Source: Betaproteobacteria bacterium HGW-Betaproteobacteria-1 (GTDB lineage: Bacteria > Pseudomonadota > Gammaproteobacteria > Burkholderiales > Methylophilaceae). From it: a DNA stretch of 64,000 nt. The DNA is taken from assembly GCA_002842435.1 (NCBI GenBank), contig PHCX01000006.1, forward strand, positions 248,001-312,000. The letters run 5' to 3'. Made by a program: the position numbers and the translations under genes. Below the pieces are notes generated by a model, which ran no database searches, was not told the DNA's origin, and was given only the letters and a program-made list of their open reading frames with translations. Each line of letters starts with the position of its first letter. Within the stretch, counting starts at the first letter, position 1. This document shows positions 19,431-30,512 of the stretch, piece by piece.

Positions 19431-20245
19431 GGCGCATCCTGTCCAATCCGATGGCCTTCGGCGGATTTATCATCATTGCCGTCATCATGCTGCTGGCGCT
19501 TGCAGCGCCGCTAATCACGCCTTTCGATCCCGAAGCCATAGACGTCAAATCCATCCTGCTGCCACCTTCCTCCACACACTGGATGGGGACCGACGGACTC
19601 GGTCGCGATGTCTTTTCACGCATGCTCTATGGCGCCCGCGTGTCACTGATGGTCGGCATTGTCGCAGTCGGCATCGCCACCTTGATTGGTATCGTACTGG
19701 GCTCCATTTCCGGCTATTACCGGGGCTGGGTTGATGTGTTCATCATGCGCGTGGTCGATGTCATGCTGTCGATCCCGACCTTCTTCCTGATCCTGGCCGT
19801 TATCGCCTTTCTCACTCCGTCGATCTGGAACATCATGATCGTCATCGGCCTGACCTCCTGGATGGGCGTCACCCGGTTGGTTCGCGCCGAATTCCTCAGC
19901 CTTCGCAACCGCGAGTTCGTCATGGCATCCGAGGCGCTAGGCGCGAGAGATGGCCGGCTGATCTTCAAACACCTGTTGCCCAATAGCCTGACACCCATCA
20001 TCGTCAGTTCCGTCCTCGGTGTCGCCAGTGCCGTGCTGGTCGAATCCGGCCTCAGTTTCCTCGGGCTTGGCGTGCAGGCACCCCAGTCCTCTTGGGGCAA
20101 TATTCTGACGGATGGCAAGGAATATATCGAATTCGCCTGGTGGCTATCGCTGTTCCCCGGTCTGGCGATTCTGATTACCGTGTTGGGGTATAATTTGCTC
20201 GGAGAAGGGCTGCGGGACGCTCTGGATCCACGCAGCTCCAATTAA
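19427..20245 (+). CDS. ABC transporter permease (OppC/DppC type)
   Basis: This is the second permease of the peptide-type importer, 272 residues with an N-terminal helix, the OppC motif HWMGTDGLGRDVFSRMLYGAR, and an EAA loop (SEALGARDGRLIFKHLLPNS). It ends the transporter group. No ATPase gene (OppD/OppF type) follows, since fabI is next, so the ATPases must be encoded elsewhere or shared with another importer. Confidence 0.93.
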   Translation: MRRILSNPMAFGGFIIIAVIMLLALAAPLITPFDPEAIDVKSILLPPSSTHWMGTDGLGRDVFSRMLYGARVSLMVGIVAVGIATLIGIVLGSISGYYRGWVDVFIMRVVDVMLSIPTFFLILAVIAFLTPSIWNIMIVIGLTSWMGVTRLVRAEFLSLRNREFVMASEALGARDGRLIFKHLLPNSLTPIIVSSVLGVASAVLVESGLSFLGLGVQAPQSSWGNILTDGKEYIEFAWWLSLFPGLAILITVLGYNLLGEGLRDALDPRSSN

Positions 20246-20332
20246 CAGCTTGAGCACCTACAGATACGCTGGATGCTCAGCCAACACATACGCCTTAAAT
20301 TCAAGTATCCATACATAAAGAAGGAAAATCTC

Positions 20333-21118
20333 ATGGGATTTCTAGCCGGAAAACGCGCACTTATCGTCGGTCTACTCAGTAACCGCTCCATCGCTTACGG
20401 CATTGCCGAAGCCATGAAGCGCGAAGGCGCCGAACTTGCGTTCACCTACCAAACCGAAAAATTCCAGGATCGCGTCACCAAGCTGGCAGCTGAATTCGAT
20501 TCCAGTATTGTCCTGCCCTGCGATGTTGCTGACGATGCGCAAATCGACGCCCTGTTCCCTGCGCTTGCCAAACACTGGGATGGCTTTGACATCCTGATTC
20601 ACTCTGTAGCCTTTGTGCCCAAGGTTGCGCTGGATGGCGATTACCTGGAAAGCGTCACACGTGAATATTTCCGCATCGCACACGATGTCAGTTCCTATAG
20701 TTTCGCTGCATTGGCGAAAGCTGCCCTGCCGATGATGGAAGGTCGTAACGGCAGCATGCTGACCATCAGCTATCTGGGCGCCGAACGCAGTCTGCCCAAC
20801 TACAATGTCATGGGCTTGGCCAAAGCCAGCCTGGAAGCCAACGTCCGCTACATGGCGCAAAGCCTCGGCCCCAAGGGCATCCGTGTCAACGCCGTATCCG
20901 CCGGCCCGATCAAGACGCTGGCAGCATCCGGCATCTCCGGCTTCGACAAGATCCTCGGCTTCAACGAAAAACATGCACCACTGCGCCGCAATGTCACCAT
21001 CGAGGAAGTCGGCAACACAGCGGCTTTCCTGTCCAGTGATCTGGCTTCCGGCATCACAGCCGAAATCACCTATGTGGACGGCGGCATGAATACCACGGTT
21101 GCGGCAGTAGTTGACTAA
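20333..21118 (+). CDS. fabI: Enoyl-[acyl-carrier-protein] reductase (NADH) FabI
   Basis: FabI catalyses the last reduction in the fatty-acid elongation cycle and is the triclosan target. With the start at 20333 it has 261 residues, matching the family, after an AAGGAAA ribosome-binding site. The short-chain-dehydrogenase fold shows the FabI-type nucleotide motif [13 protein letters not shown] and the catalytic [12 protein letters not shown] (Tyr and Lys spaced by six). A terminator follows directly. Confidence 0.97.
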   Translation: MGFLAGKRALIVGLLSNRSIAYGIAEAMKREGAELAFTYQTEKFQDRVTKLAAEFDSSIVLPCDVADDAQIDALFPALAKHWDGFDILIHSVAFVPKVALDGDYLESVTREYFRIAHDVSSYSFAALAKAALPMMEGRNGSMLTISYLGAERSLPNYNVMGLAKASLEANVRYMAQSLGPKGIRVNAVSAGPIKTLAASGISGFDKILGFNEKHAPLRRNVTIEEVGNTAAFLSSDLASGITAEITYVDGGMNTTVAAVVD

Positions 21119-21134
21119 ACAAGCTCAGAGCCAA

Positions 21135-21166
21135 TAAAAAAGGCAGCCTATGGCTGCCTTTTTTAT
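21135..21166 (+). terminator. Intrinsic terminator after fabI
   Basis: AGGCAGCC (21141-21148) pairs with GGCTGCCT (21152-21159) around a TAT loop, with A-rich and T-rich flanks. It ends fabI and can also serve ppiD on the other strand. Confidence 0.92.
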
Positions 21167-21197
21167 TTCCAGCTGTTCTGCAAACTTGAGCGGTGCC

Positions 21198-23096
21198 CTA
21201 GTTATCAACTCCGGATTGCATGAGTTGCTGATTCACACTGACTTCACCCTTGGCACGCAACGCCTTGAGATAGGAGTCCACATATTCTGCGGCTAGTGCC
21301 GTCTGCATCTCGACCTTGGCAGCCTGACGAGCATTCTCATCTTCCGGCAAGTTTGCATTCACGGCCGAGACCTTGATCAGCAGAAAACCCTTGTTGGCAT
21401 CTGCCACACCAGCATAAGCCGGCAAGGTGTCGGTCTTGATCTTGAATGCATTGCTCATAGTCAGGTCGGTCAGGCCTTGCGCATTTTTGCGGTCTACAAC
21501 CACCGGCGGAATCCACTCCAGGCCTTTTGTTTCCTTGCCTGCACGCAGATCTGCCAGTGCTGTTTCGCCCTTGGCGATGGCAATCTTGGCCGCAGCTTCC
21601 ACACGCAGGAACTCTTCAATACCGGACTGTACCTCTTCAAAGGTTCTCGGAGCGGCAGGTTTGTACTCTGCTACACGAGCGACCATCAAGGAATTAGGCG
21701 CAACTTCCACAGCCTCGGTATTGCGACCATCCTTCAGAACTTCTTCAGTGAAGACCTGATCACGCATCCTGTCACTCTTGAATACACGTGCGACATCTTC
21801 ACGACTCATCCATGGGGTTTTCTGAATATCCAGGCCAAAAGCCTTGGCAGCAGGCTCCAGACTGGTCGATTGCTCATAAACGATATTGCTGAAATCTTCG
21901 GCATTTTCCGTGAATTTTGCCAAGGCTTTCTGGTAGATCAATTCACCACGAATTTGCGGTGCGACACTGGCAAGCGATACGGCCTCACCGGATATCTCAG
22001 TCAATTTGATAATGTGATAACCGAACTCGGATTCGACCAGATCGCTAATGGCACCAGGCGCCATGGAGAACACGGCATCATCAAAGGATTTCACCATGAC
22101 ACCACGCCCGAACATACCGAGATCGCCACCATTCTGGGCAGAACCCGGATCTTGCGAATGTTTCCTTGCCAGTTCAGCGAACTGCTCAGGGTTCTTTTTC
22201 ACCTCTTCAAGAATCTGTTCAGCCTTGCTACGTGCCTCTTCCTTGGCTGCGGGTGTAGGGCTCAAACCGAAGCCGATCAGAATGTGGCTGGCACGTCGTT
22301 CTTCATCACCCTGAAACTGGTCTGCGTTGTCGTCAAAAAACTTTCTGACCTCTTCTTCTGTCACCTGCATCGTTGGCAGCAAGGTGTTGGCCGACATCAG
22401 GACAAACTCGAGTTGTACTTGCTCAGGGACCTGAAACCTGTCCTTGTTCTTCTCGTAATACTCCTGAACCTGAGCCGGCTCGATGCTGACTTCAGAGAGA
22501 TAATCGGCTGTTTTGATCTCCGCCACACTGACCTCCCGCTCTTGCAATTCCGCTTTCAGTGTCTGCTCAACAAGACTGTCTGGAATATACGCGAGCGAGG
22601 CGAATCCTTCTCTCGCCTGCTGTGCCTTAAGGTCCTGTCTGATGGATGATTCAAAATCCTTCAAGGTCAGGCGGTTCTGGGTAAGCAATTGATAGTAGAG
22701 TTCTTCTGAAAACTTACCATCAACACTGAATTCAGGCATGCTGGTAATGTATTGGCTCAATTGTTCATCGCTAATACTGAAGTTGGCACGCTTGACTTCA
22801 ACTGAAAGCAACCGATCGTTGATCAACTTGTCGAGTACTGACTGTCTCAATTCAGGACGGTCCAGAATGGTCAGATCGGTCTGCCCTTCGGACTGCAAAC
22901 GATTTCGCAGGTTTTGCAATGCATTACCGAATTCCTGCACAGTGATCGCATCTCCGTCCACCTTGGCGATCGGTACATTTGAGCCCGCACCCTGCAGATA
23001 CTGGTCGATACCAAATAATGCAAATGGGACCGTAATCAAAGCCAGAATTACCTTAGCCAACCAACCTTTAGTGCGCGCACGAATTGCTTCCAACAT
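21198..23096 (-). CDS. ppiD: Periplasmic folding chaperone PpiD (SurA/parvulin family)
   Basis: PpiD is anchored in the inner membrane and assists periplasmic protein folding near the Sec exit. The 632 residues are of family length. One membrane helix (about 14-34) is followed by a SurA-like chaperone region. A parvulin domain occupies about 265-365 (RASHILIGFG, LGMFGRGVMVKSFDDAVF, EFGYHIIKL), and a second long region follows. Its place after hupB at the end of the tig-clpPX-lon block matches E. coli. Confidence 0.93.
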   Translation of the reverse strand: MLEAIRARTKGWLAKVILALITVPFALFGIDQYLQGAGSNVPIAKVDGDAITVQEFGNALQNLRNRLQSEGQTDLTILDRPELRQSVLDKLINDRLLSVEVKRANFSISDEQLSQYITSMPEFSVDGKFSEELYYQLLTQNRLTLKDFESSIRQDLKAQQAREGFASLAYIPDSLVEQTLKAELQEREVSVAEIKTADYLSEVSIEPAQVQEYYEKNKDRFQVPEQVQLEFVLMSANTLLPTMQVTEEEVRKFFDDNADQFQGDEERRASHILIGFGLSPTPAAKEEARSKAEQILEEVKKNPEQFAELARKHSQDPGSAQNGGDLGMFGRGVMVKSFDDAVFSMAPGAISDLVESEFGYHIIKLTEISGEAVSLASVAPQIRGELIYQKALAKFTENAEDFSNIVYEQSTSLEPAAKAFGLDIQKTPWMSREDVARVFKSDRMRDQVFTEEVLKDGRNTEAVEVAPNSLMVARVAEYKPAAPRTFEEVQSGIEEFLRVEAAAKIAIAKGETALADLRAGKETKGLEWIPPVVVDRKNAQGLTDLTMSNAFKIKTDTLPAYAGVADANKGFLLIKVSAVNANLPEDENARQAAKVEMQTALAAEYVDSYLKALRAKGEVSVNQQLMQSGVDN

Positions 23097-23314
23097 GACA
23101 AAGACTTTCTCTGTTTCAACATCAAAATTAAAGTTTCAGCACCCAGATGCCAATCACAGCCAGGGCATGTTTAACGCAAGAATATAGCATACTCGACAAG
23201 ACGATGACAGGATAAAGCAGGGCTAGTTCTTTGCCATGGCATGTTTGCGAACCAGTTTGGAAAGAATGAGGATGCCGGAGGATGGGCTGTAAAACAGCGG
23301 CACCTGATGCTGAA

Positions 23315-23343
23315 AAGAAAAAAGCGAGCACGAGGCTCGCTTT
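23315..23343 (-). terminator. Terminator after the hupB/tRNA transcript
   Basis: AAAGCGAGC (23321-23329) pairs with GCTCGCTTT (23335-23343) around a five-base loop. On the minus strand it is followed by a T-rich run. It closes the tRNA-Val/tRNA-Asp transcript before ppiD. Confidence 0.8.
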
Positions 23344-23351
23344 AATATCAT

Positions 23352-23428
23352 TGGCGGAGTGGACGGGACTCGAACCCGCGACCCCCGGCGTGACAGGCCG
23401 GTATTCTAACCAACTGAACTACCACTCC
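23352..23428 (-). tRNA. tRNA-Asp (GTC)
   Basis: This 77-base cloverleaf, read on the minus strand, begins GGAGTGGTAGTTCAG and has anticodon GTC in CCTGTCACG. It carries the T-loop GGTTCGAGTCC, and the 3' CCA is encoded. It lies 65 bases after tRNA-Val and is probably co-transcribed with it. Confidence 0.97.
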
Positions 23429-23493
23429 TAAATTTCTAGTATTTCATTATTAGGAGCGTACTCATAATAACGTTACTACACTTTGTCGGTTTT

Positions 23494-23569
23494 TGGTGGG
23501 TGCTGACGGGGTCGAACCGCCGACATTCGCCTTGTAAGGGCGACGCTCTACCAACTGAGCTAAGCACCC
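23494..23569 (-). tRNA. tRNA-Val (TAC)
   Basis: This 76-base cloverleaf, read on the minus strand, begins GGGTGCTTAGCTCAG and has anticodon TAC in CCTTACAAGG. The T-loop is GGTTCGACCCC and the 3' CCA is encoded. It is 20 bases after hupB, so co-transcription with hupB is likely. Confidence 0.97.
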
Positions 23570-23589
23570 TGCACAACCAACAAAGAACG

Positions 23590-23862
23590 CTAGTTTACAG
23601 CATCTTTTAACGCTTTGCCAGCCCTAAACTTGGGAGAATTTGCAGCTGCAATTTTAATTGTTGCGCCAGTACGAGGATTACGACCATTACGGGCAGCGCG
23701 CTTACCAACATAGAAAGTGCCAAAACCGATCAGTGTAACGAGATCACCCTTTTTCAGAGCTTTAGTGACAGCAGCTGTTGTTGCATCTAATGAACGACCC
23801 GCGGCAGCTTTGGAAATACCAGCAGCTTTGGCGATTTGATCAATCAGTTCAGATTTGTTCAC
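23590..23862 (-). CDS. hupB: DNA-binding protein HU-beta
   Basis: HU is a nucleoid-associated dimer that bends DNA. The 90 residues are standard, beginning [20 protein letters not shown]. The DNA-binding arm carries the family signature [18 protein letters not shown] (about 46-63). It sits between lon and two tRNA genes. It may share transcription with the tRNAs, whose terminator is the first clear one downstream. Confidence 0.97.
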   Translation of the reverse strand: MNKSELIDQIAKAAGISKAAAGRSLDATTAAVTKALKKGDLVTLIGFGTFYVGKRAARNGRNPRTGATIKIAAANSPKFRAGKALKDAVN

Positions 23863-23962
23863 GTGTAATCCCCTTTCGACATTGTTGTAGAAACAGGTGC
23901 AAGCCTGTGTTTTGCTTTATAGCAAGCGGGTTGAGCGCCTGTCAAGCATTCTCGTGCCGCAA

Positions 23963-26404
23963 TCAATGCGTAATGACAGGCTTCGCCTTAACAGCCACAC
24001 CCTCTTCCGGCTTGATTTCAGCGACAGGCAATGTGCTGTCTGCAGGCATAGGCATACGTTCCAGGGCATACTCCAACACCTCGTCAATCCACTTGACCGG
24101 ATGAATATCCAAGTGATTCTTGATGTTGGCAGGAATTTCAACCAGATCCTTGACGTTCTGCTGCGGGATCAGTACGGTCTTGATTCCACCACGATGCGCC
24201 GCCAGCAATTTCTCCTTCAGGCCGCCAATCGGCAGAACCTCACCTCGTAGTGTAATTTCGCCAGTCATCGCAACGTCCGCCCTGACCGGGATGCCGGTCA
24301 ACACAGAGACCAGTGCGGTGCAGATGCCAATACCTGCGCTCGGACCATCCTTTGGTGTTGCACCTTCAGGGAAGTGAATATGCAGGTCGTTTTTTTCGTG
24401 GAAATCTTCAGGAATACCCAGTCGTTTGGCACGGCTACGCACCACACTCAGCGCAGCCTGTATTGACTCCTGCATGACATCACCGAGCTTGCCGGTGGTA
24501 ATGACCTTGCCCTTGCCTGCCAACAGCACGGATTCAATCGTCAGCAGTTCGCCGCCAACAGAAGTCCAGGCCAGACCGGTAACCTGGCCCACCTGATTTT
24601 CAGCTGCCGCCAGACCGAAGTCGAAACGCTGCACGCCCAGATACTTTTCCAGCGTCTTTGGCGTTACATTGATTTTGCGCACAGACTTGCCACCAGCTTT
24701 TGCCTTGGCCGTAATGATGTCCTTGACCACTTTGCGGCAAATTTTTGAAATTTCCCGATCAAGGCTACGCACACCGGCTTCACGTGTGTAGTAACGCACG
24801 ATATCGCGAATCGCGGCATCCGACACATGGATTTCCTCCTCCTTGAGGCCGTGAGTCTTCAGTTGCTTGGGCAACAGGTAGCGGATGGCGATATTGACCT
24901 TCTCGTCTTCTGTATAGCCGGCCAGGCGGATGATCTCCATGCGATCCAGCAACGGCTCAGGGATATTCAGGGAGTTGGCTGTCGCCACGAACATGACGTC
25001 AGACAAATCATACTCGACCTCGACATAATGGTCGTTGAAGGTATGATTCTGTTCCGGGTCCAACACCTCCAGCAAGGCCGATGAGGGATCGCCACGGAAG
25101 TCCTGCCCCATCTTGTCAACTTCATCCAGCAGGAACAGCGGGTTTTTGACGCCGACCTTGGTCATGCTCTGCAACACCTTGCCGGGCATGGAACCGATAT
25201 AGGTTCTACGGTGACCGCGAATTTCGGATTCGTCTCGCACACCACCGAGCGCCATGCGCACAAACTTGCGATTGACTGCCTTGGCGATACTTTGGCCGAG
25301 CGAAGTTTTACCGACACCAGGAGGGCCTACCAGGCAGAGGATAGGCGCTTTCAGCTTGTCAACGCGTTGTTGCACGGCGAGATACTCAATGATACGTTCC
25401 TTGACCTTGTCCAGGCCATAGTGATCGGCATCCAGTATATCCTCAGCAGCACCCAGGTCCTTGCTGATCTTGGTCTTCTTCTTCCATGGCAGGCTGACCA
25501 GGGTCTCGATGTAATTGCGTACAACAGAGGCTTCTGCCGACATGGGGGACATCAGCTTCAGCTTCTTCAATTCAGAATTGGCCTTGACCAAAGCCTCCTT
25601 TGGCATACGTGCATCCTTGATGCGCTTTTCCAACTCCTCGATATCGGCATTCTCATCCTGCTCACCGAGCTCTTTCTGAATCGCCTTGACCTGCTCATTG
25701 AGGTAATACTCGCGCTGGCTCTTTTCCATCTGACGTTTGACCCGGCCGCGGATGCGCTTTTCCACCTGCAAAATGTCGATCTCCGCTTCCAGCAGGTTGA
25801 GCAAGTGCTCCAGGCGCTCCACGACACTGAACATCTCGAGGATCTTCTGCTTTTCTTCCAGTTTCAGCGTCAGGTGCGCAGTAATGGTGTCAGCCAGTCG
25901 ACCAGCATCATCGATGGTCGCCAGTGAAGTGAGGATTTCCGGCGGAATCTTCTTGTTGAGCTTGACGTACTGGTCGAATTGCGTGAAGACTGTGCGCATC
26001 AGCGCTTGTGACTCGTTGTCCGGGTCCGCCGCATCCTCTACATCTTCAGCCCGCGCAGCAAAGCATTCCTCGGTTTCCACGAACTCGATCACACGTGCGC
26101 GGCGAATACCCTCGACCAGCACTTTCACAGTGCCATCGGGCAGCTTCAACATCTGCAGGACGGTAGCAATAGTACCGACTTCATACAAGTCGGTGGCATC
26201 CGGATCGTCGTTATTGGGTGATTTCTGTGCAACCAGCAGAATCTGCTTGTTGTTTTCGGAAGCGATTTCCAGGGCCTTGACCGATTTTGCACGCCCAACG
26301 AACAACGGAATCACCAGATGCGGATAGACGACAACGTCACGCAGTGGCAACAATGGCAGCAGCCCTGATTCGGCTGAGAAAACCGGCAAGCTAGATTCAG
26401 TCAT
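23963..26404 (-). CDS. lon: ATP-dependent protease Lon
   Basis: Lon is a cytoplasmic AAA+ serine protease for misfolded and regulatory proteins. The 813 residues include an N-terminal substrate domain ([14 protein letters not shown] at the start), an AAA+ module with [12 protein letters not shown] (about 360), and a C-terminal protease domain with the catalytic serine in PKDGPSAG and the lysine further on. The C-terminal tail is a little longer than in E. coli. A sigma-32-like promoter precedes it. Confidence 0.98.
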   Translation of the reverse strand: MTESSLPVFSAESGLLPLLPLRDVVVYPHLVIPLFVGRAKSVKALEIASENNKQILLVAQKSPNNDDPDATDLYEVGTIATVLQMLKLPDGTVKVLVEGIRRARVIEFVETEECFAARAEDVEDAADPDNESQALMRTVFTQFDQYVKLNKKIPPEILTSLATIDDAGRLADTITAHLTLKLEEKQKILEMFSVVERLEHLLNLLEAEIDILQVEKRIRGRVKRQMEKSQREYYLNEQVKAIQKELGEQDENADIEELEKRIKDARMPKEALVKANSELKKLKLMSPMSAEASVVRNYIETLVSLPWKKKTKISKDLGAAEDILDADHYGLDKVKERIIEYLAVQQRVDKLKAPILCLVGPPGVGKTSLGQSIAKAVNRKFVRMALGGVRDESEIRGHRRTYIGSMPGKVLQSMTKVGVKNPLFLLDEVDKMGQDFRGDPSSALLEVLDPEQNHTFNDHYVEVEYDLSDVMFVATANSLNIPEPLLDRMEIIRLAGYTEDEKVNIAIRYLLPKQLKTHGLKEEEIHVSDAAIRDIVRYYTREAGVRSLDREISKICRKVVKDIITAKAKAGGKSVRKINVTPKTLEKYLGVQRFDFGLAAAENQVGQVTGLAWTSVGGELLTIESVLLAGKGKVITTGKLGDVMQESIQAALSVVRSRAKRLGIPEDFHEKNDLHIHFPEGATPKDGPSAGIGICTALVSVLTGIPVRADVAMTGEITLRGEVLPIGGLKEKLLAAHRGGIKTVLIPQQNVKDLVEIPANIKNHLDIHPVKWIDEVLEYALERMPMPADSTLPVAEIKPEEGVAVKAKPVITH

Positions 26405-26456
26405 GTGAGTACCTTAAGTGTTGACTACACGGCACTGCGCCGTGTGTGTATAACGC

Positions 26457-26484
26457 AGTTGGGGGCAGAACTACTAGTTTCAAG
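26457..26484 (-). promoter_or_regulatory. Sigma-32 (heat-shock) type promoter of lon
   Basis: On the minus strand CTTGAAA (26484-26478) is followed after 13 bases by CCCCAACT (26464-26457). This closely matches the known RpoH consensus CTTGAAA / CCCCATNT. It lies about 55 bases before the lon ATG, in the clpX-lon gap, and fits heat-shock control of lon. Confidence 0.75.
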
Positions 26485-26553
26485 TAGAAAATCGAGTCAG
26501 ATACAACATTCAGTAGCTGATTCAGACCAAGGCTGAACCAGCTACCTGCAGTT

Positions 26554-27822
26554 CTAGCTGGCAGATTCCGCCATCCGCGGCTCATCAGAATAAATCAGGA
26601 TAGGCGGAGTATCGCCTCGTATAACACCTTCATCGACAACAACCTTGCTCAGGTTGGGCAATGATGGCAGGTCGAACATAATATCTAGCAGTGCATGTTC
26701 CATGATAGAACGGAGGCCACGTGCGCCGGTCTTGCGTTCCAGAGCTTTTCTGGCGATCAGTTGCAGGGCCGACTCGCGGAACTCGAGTTCAACTCCTTCC
26801 ATCTGGAACAGTTTGCTGTACTGCTTGGTAAGAGCATTCTTCGGTTCGACCAGTATGGTCACCAAAGCTGACTCATCCAGCGATTCAAGGGTCGCAACTG
26901 CAGGTAGACGGCCGACAAACTCAGGAATCAGACCGAACTTGATCAGATCTTCGGGTTCAACATCACGCAGGACTTCACCGATAGCGCGTGCATCTTCCTT
27001 GCTTTTCACTTCAGCACCAAAACCGATGCCACCCTTTTCAGAGCGTTGACGTATCAGCTTATCCAGACCATCGAACGCGCCACCGCAAATGAACAGGATG
27101 TTGGTAGTGTCCAGTTGCACGAATTCCTGGTTGGGATGCTTGCGCCCACCTTGGGGCGGAACCGAGGCGACAGTGCCTTCGATCAGCTTGAGAAGCGCCT
27201 GCTGCACACCCTCGCCGGAAACGTCACGGGTAATGGACGGGTTTTCGGATTTACGCGTGATCTTGTCGATTTCATCGATATAGACAATGCCGCGTTGCGC
27301 TTTCTCAACTTCGTAATCACACTTCTGCAACAGCTTCTGCATGATGTTTTCAACATCTTCACCGACATAACCCGCTTCAGTCAGCGTTGTCGCATCGGCA
27401 ATGACGAAAGGCACATCCAGCACTCGTGCAAGGGTTTGCGCTAGCAGCGTCTTGCCGGAGCCGGTCGGACCGATCAGCAGAATATTACTTTTGGCAATTT
27501 CAACATCATCCTTTTGTGCCGACTGGCCAAGACGCTTGTAGTGGTTGTAGACGGCTACTGCCAGGCTTTTCTTCGCTGAAGTCTGACCAATCACATACTG
27601 GTCAAGGATTTCGCAGATCTCCTTGGGGGAAGGCAGGCTGTTATCGCGGGGTTTGATACCGTCTTCGCCATGAATTTCCTCACGGATGATGTCATTGCAC
27701 AAATCAACACATTCATCGCATATGAATACCGATGGCCCTGCAATCAGCTTTCTTACCTCATGCTGGCTTTTGCCACAGAATGAGCAATAAAGCAGCTTTT
27801 CACCTTCTGCCTTGGTGGCCAT
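26554..27822 (-). CDS. clpX: ClpX, ATPase subunit of ClpXP protease
   Basis: ClpX unfolds tagged substrates and feeds them to ClpP. The 422 residues start with a C4 zinc-binding domain (YCSFCGKSQ and ICDECVDLC, about 12-42). A AAA+ core follows with Walker [13 protein letters not shown] (about 115) and Walker [11 protein letters not shown]. The ClpP-contacting loop and sensor motif ([12 protein letters not shown]) are present. It follows clpP after 31 bases on the minus strand. Confidence 0.98.
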   Translation of the reverse strand: MATKAEGEKLLYCSFCGKSQHEVRKLIAGPSVFICDECVDLCNDIIREEIHGEDGIKPRDNSLPSPKEICEILDQYVIGQTSAKKSLAVAVYNHYKRLGQSAQKDDVEIAKSNILLIGPTGSGKTLLAQTLARVLDVPFVIADATTLTEAGYVGEDVENIMQKLLQKCDYEVEKAQRGIVYIDEIDKITRKSENPSITRDVSGEGVQQALLKLIEGTVASVPPQGGRKHPNQEFVQLDTTNILFICGGAFDGLDKLIRQRSEKGGIGFGAEVKSKEDARAIGEVLRDVEPEDLIKFGLIPEFVGRLPAVATLESLDESALVTILVEPKNALTKQYSKLFQMEGVELEFRESALQLIARKALERKTGARGLRSIMEHALLDIMFDLPSLPNLSKVVVDEGVIRGDTPPILIYSDEPRMAESAS

Positions 27823-27853
27823 AGAACTTCCTAAAATATCTAACGGTTATATC

Positions 27854-28480
27854 TTATGCGGCATCAGCGCGGCTGGCAATAACCTTGTCGACCAAACCGT
27901 AACTCACTGCCTGTTCTGCACTCATGAAGTTGTCACGATCAGTGTCAGTAGCAATAGTCTTGAGTGGCTGACCGGTGTGATGTGCCATGATATGGTTCAG
28001 TTTTTCACGCAAATAGAGAATTTCCTTTGCATGAATTTCGATGTCAGAAGCTTGCCCCTGGAAACCACCCAGAGGCTGATGAATCATGACCCGCGAGTTC
28101 GGCAATATGAAACGCTTGCCCTTGGCACCCGCAGTCAACAGCAATGCGCCCATACTGGCCGCCTGGCCGGTACACAAGGTACTGACATCCGGCTTGATGA
28201 ACTGCATGGTGTCATAAATAGCCATGCCTGCAGTCACTGAACCGCCCGGGGAGTTGATGTAGAAAGAAATATCCTTATCCGGATTTTCAGCTTCCAGAAA
28301 CAGCAATTGTGCGACCACCAGGTTGGCCGTCATGTCGTTGACAGGCCCGACCAGAAACACAACACGCTCTTTCAGCAAGCGGGAATAGATATCATAGGAG
28401 CGCTCGCCTCGACCGCTCTGCTCGACCACCATGGGGATCAGCCCCAGATTATTCGGTTCCCACTCGCTGTGCATGCTCAT
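27854..28480 (-). CDS. clpP: ClpP protease subunit
   Basis: ClpP is the tetradecameric serine peptidase that works with ClpX. The 208 residues carry the catalytic serine in [11 protein letters not shown] (about 98) and the histidine in [10 protein letters not shown] (about 123). The aspartate follows in the expected place. The short N-terminal extension is probably a processed propeptide. The gene starts one base past the tig stop, so the two are tightly coupled. Confidence 0.98.
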   Translation of the reverse strand: MSMHSEWEPNNLGLIPMVVEQSGRGERSYDIYSRLLKERVVFLVGPVNDMTANLVVAQLLFLEAENPDKDISFYINSPGGSVTAGMAIYDTMQFIKPDVSTLCTGQAASMGALLLTAGAKGKRFILPNSRVMIHQPLGGFQGQASDIEIHAKEILYLREKLNHIMAHHTGQPLKTIATDTDRDNFMSAEQAVSYGLVDKVIASRADAA

Positions 28481-28481
28481 T

Positions 28482-29786
28482 TTAGGCGTTTCCCATCAGT
28501 TCATCGAATTTGACTTTTTTATTGCTGACCTTGACCTGACCCAGAACCCAATCGACTACATTTTCCTCGGTAGCCAACGCGGCCGGCTCATCCAGACGCT
28601 TGGGATCGGCGTAATACCAGCGCACGACTTCCTCGGGACGCTCAAAGCTTTGGCCGAACTGATCCACCATCGCCCGCACCTGCTCCGGATTGGCCTGCAA
28701 TTCGTTCTTGATTACCACCTCGGACAGGATCAGGCGCAGCTTGGTTGCGCGTGTTGCCTGCTCTTCAAACATGACAGGCTCCAACGTCACATTGCTGACA
28801 TCAACACCACGCTGCTGCAGATTGCGTCGGGTCATTTCCATTTGGCGATTGATTTCCACATCGATCAGCGCCCTTGGCAACTCAAGCTCGACATTGTCCA
28901 GCAATACCTGAAACACCTGCTCCTTCAACCTGGCCTTGACGCGCTTGTCTACTTCCTGACCCAAGCTGGCTTTGATTTCAGCCTGCATTTTTTCCACATC
29001 ACCATCTTCCACACCCAGGCTGCGTGCAAAATCAGCATCAACTTCCGGCAACTTCGCCTGTTCTACGCCATTGAACTTGACTTCGTAAACCACGGTCTTG
29101 CCAGCCAGTTGCTGCGGATTATGATCTGCAGGGTAACTGATCTCGAAAGTCTTTTCACTGCCAGCCTTGCCACCGACCAGATTGTCATCAAACTCGGGGT
29201 AGCGGTTGCCTTCACCAAGAATCAGGTCAATACCCTGGTCGCCAGTGCTTTCCACCTGCTGACCATCGATCGAGGCACTCAGGGAAACGTTAACCTTGTC
29301 ACCCTTCTTGCTCGCACGCTTGACCGGCTCGAACGTTGCACGCTGCTTGAGCAGAACGTCGATGGTTTTCTTGACATCTGCATCCGCCAGCTCCAGCGAA
29401 GGGCGTTCGATCTTGGCCTTGGCCAAATCGCCGACAACGACTTCAGGGAAAACCTCGAAAGTGGCGGTGTATTCAAACTCTTCGACCACATCGCCGAACG
29501 GCTTGTGCTGAATATCCGGGAAGCCGGCAACTCGCAACTTGTTCTCTTCTACCGCTTCGGTGAAAGTGCGCTCTACCGTGTTTGACAAGACCTCGTCACG
29601 CACCTGAGCACCGTATTGCTGCTCGACAATCTTGCGTGGCACCTTGCCTGGGCGGAAGCCTGCAAGCTTTGCAGTACGTGCCAAACGGTTAATACGCTGA
29701 TTAACTTCCTCGATGATTGGCTGCATCGGCACTACAACGGTAATGCGGCGGCCAAGATTGCTTATGGTTTCAACAGTTGCTGACAT
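28482..29786 (-). CDS. tig: Trigger factor
   Basis: Trigger factor is a ribosome-associated chaperone and prolyl isomerase. The 434 residues have the ribosome-binding domain with the [17 protein letters not shown] signature (about 44-60), an FKBP domain in the middle (about 155-245), and a helical C-terminal substrate cradle. It is the first protein gene of the tig-clpP-clpX-lon-hupB-ppiD block and follows tRNA-Leu on the same strand. Confidence 0.97.
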   Translation of the reverse strand: MSATVETISNLGRRITVVVPMQPIIEEVNQRINRLARTAKLAGFRPGKVPRKIVEQQYGAQVRDEVLSNTVERTFTEAVEENKLRVAGFPDIQHKPFGDVVEEFEYTATFEVFPEVVVGDLAKAKIERPSLELADADVKKTIDVLLKQRATFEPVKRASKKGDKVNVSLSASIDGQQVESTGDQGIDLILGEGNRYPEFDDNLVGGKAGSEKTFEISYPADHNPQQLAGKTVVYEVKFNGVEQAKLPEVDADFARSLGVEDGDVEKMQAEIKASLGQEVDKRVKARLKEQVFQVLLDNVELELPRALIDVEINRQMEMTRRNLQQRGVDVSNVTLEPVMFEEQATRATKLRLILSEVVIKNELQANPEQVRAMVDQFGQSFERPEEVVRWYYADPKRLDEPAALATEENVVDWVLGQVKVSNKKVKFDELMGNA

Positions 29787-29813
29787 GTACCGAATCCCTT
29801 AACTCATAATATT

Positions 29814-29898
29814 TGGTGCGAAAGGAGAGACTCGAACTCTCACGCCTTGCGGCGCTGGAACCTAAATCCAGTGCGTCTACCAATTCCGCCACTTTCGC
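29814..29898 (-). tRNA. tRNA-Leu (TAG)
   Basis: This 85-base class II tRNA, read on the minus strand, begins GCGAAAGTGGCGGAATTGG. The anticodon TAG lies in CTGGATTTAGGTTCCAG, a variable arm follows, then GGTTCGA-like T-loop sequence, and the 3' CCA is encoded. It ends 28 bases before the tig start codon, so tig may be co-transcribed with it. Confidence 0.97.
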
Positions 29899-30115
29899 AA
29901 TTTGCAGGTTTGCTTTTAGTTTGTAGCCTGCTTCAACGCCTGGCTTGCACAAACTTCCGGGCTATCGCCCATGGACAAGGCGGTTATTGTAGCGCACTCT
30001 TGGGCCAGCGGAAACTACCAAAATCAGGCAAATCATGGAAACCTTGATTGACGATAGATGGCAATAGGTAGCAAGATAGGAGCAGTTTCAATTCAGAAAA
30101 TTTAGAAAGCACGTT

Positions 30116-30364
30116 ATGCCCGATACCATCAATCAGGAAGAAATCCGCATGTTGCGTTCAGAAGTCGAAATCCTGATGAAAGAACGTCATGCGCTACTCA
30201 AAGTCACAGGTGCCGCAGCCGGCTTGGTTGCCGAACTCGACAGCCGCGAACTGCCGCAACGCACCGCCGAGGCTGCGGAACTGCTTGCCGCCAGCATCAA
30301 TGAGCTGCCAGAGGAGTCACTCCAGGACGCATTGATTGCGGTAAAAGCCGCCATCGTCGCTTGA
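30116..30364 (+). CDS. Small hypothetical coiled-coil protein
   Basis: This 82-residue protein is not recognised. It is acidic, alanine/leucine/glutamate-rich and almost wholly helical. A heptad-like N-terminal stretch (about 7-30) suggests a short coiled coil. It has no cysteine, signal peptide or membrane segment. The upstream ribosome-binding site is weak. It stands alone between tRNA-Leu (other strand) and the RND operon. The low number of rare codons and the long unbroken frame favour a real gene. Confidence 0.55.
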   Translation: MPDTINQEEIRMLRSEVEILMKERHALLKVTGAAAGLVAELDSRELPQRTAEAAELLAASINELPEESLQDALIAVKAAIVA

Positions 30365-30512
30365 TGAAAAGCTATTGAGAAGTTAAGCCTGAATTAAGTT
30401 TCAGGCAGCACAATCATATTCATCATACCAAGCATACTAAAACTACACGTATTCATAACTCTGACCGGACTCGACATGCCCGGTCCGACTGGTCTGGGGA
30501 GGCTTGTCACGG

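Noticed and set aside
30387..30406. GCCTGAA/TTCAGGC hairpin after the small coiled-coil gene as a terminator
   Set aside because: The stem is only seven pairs and no T-run follows. It is too weak to list as a terminator.
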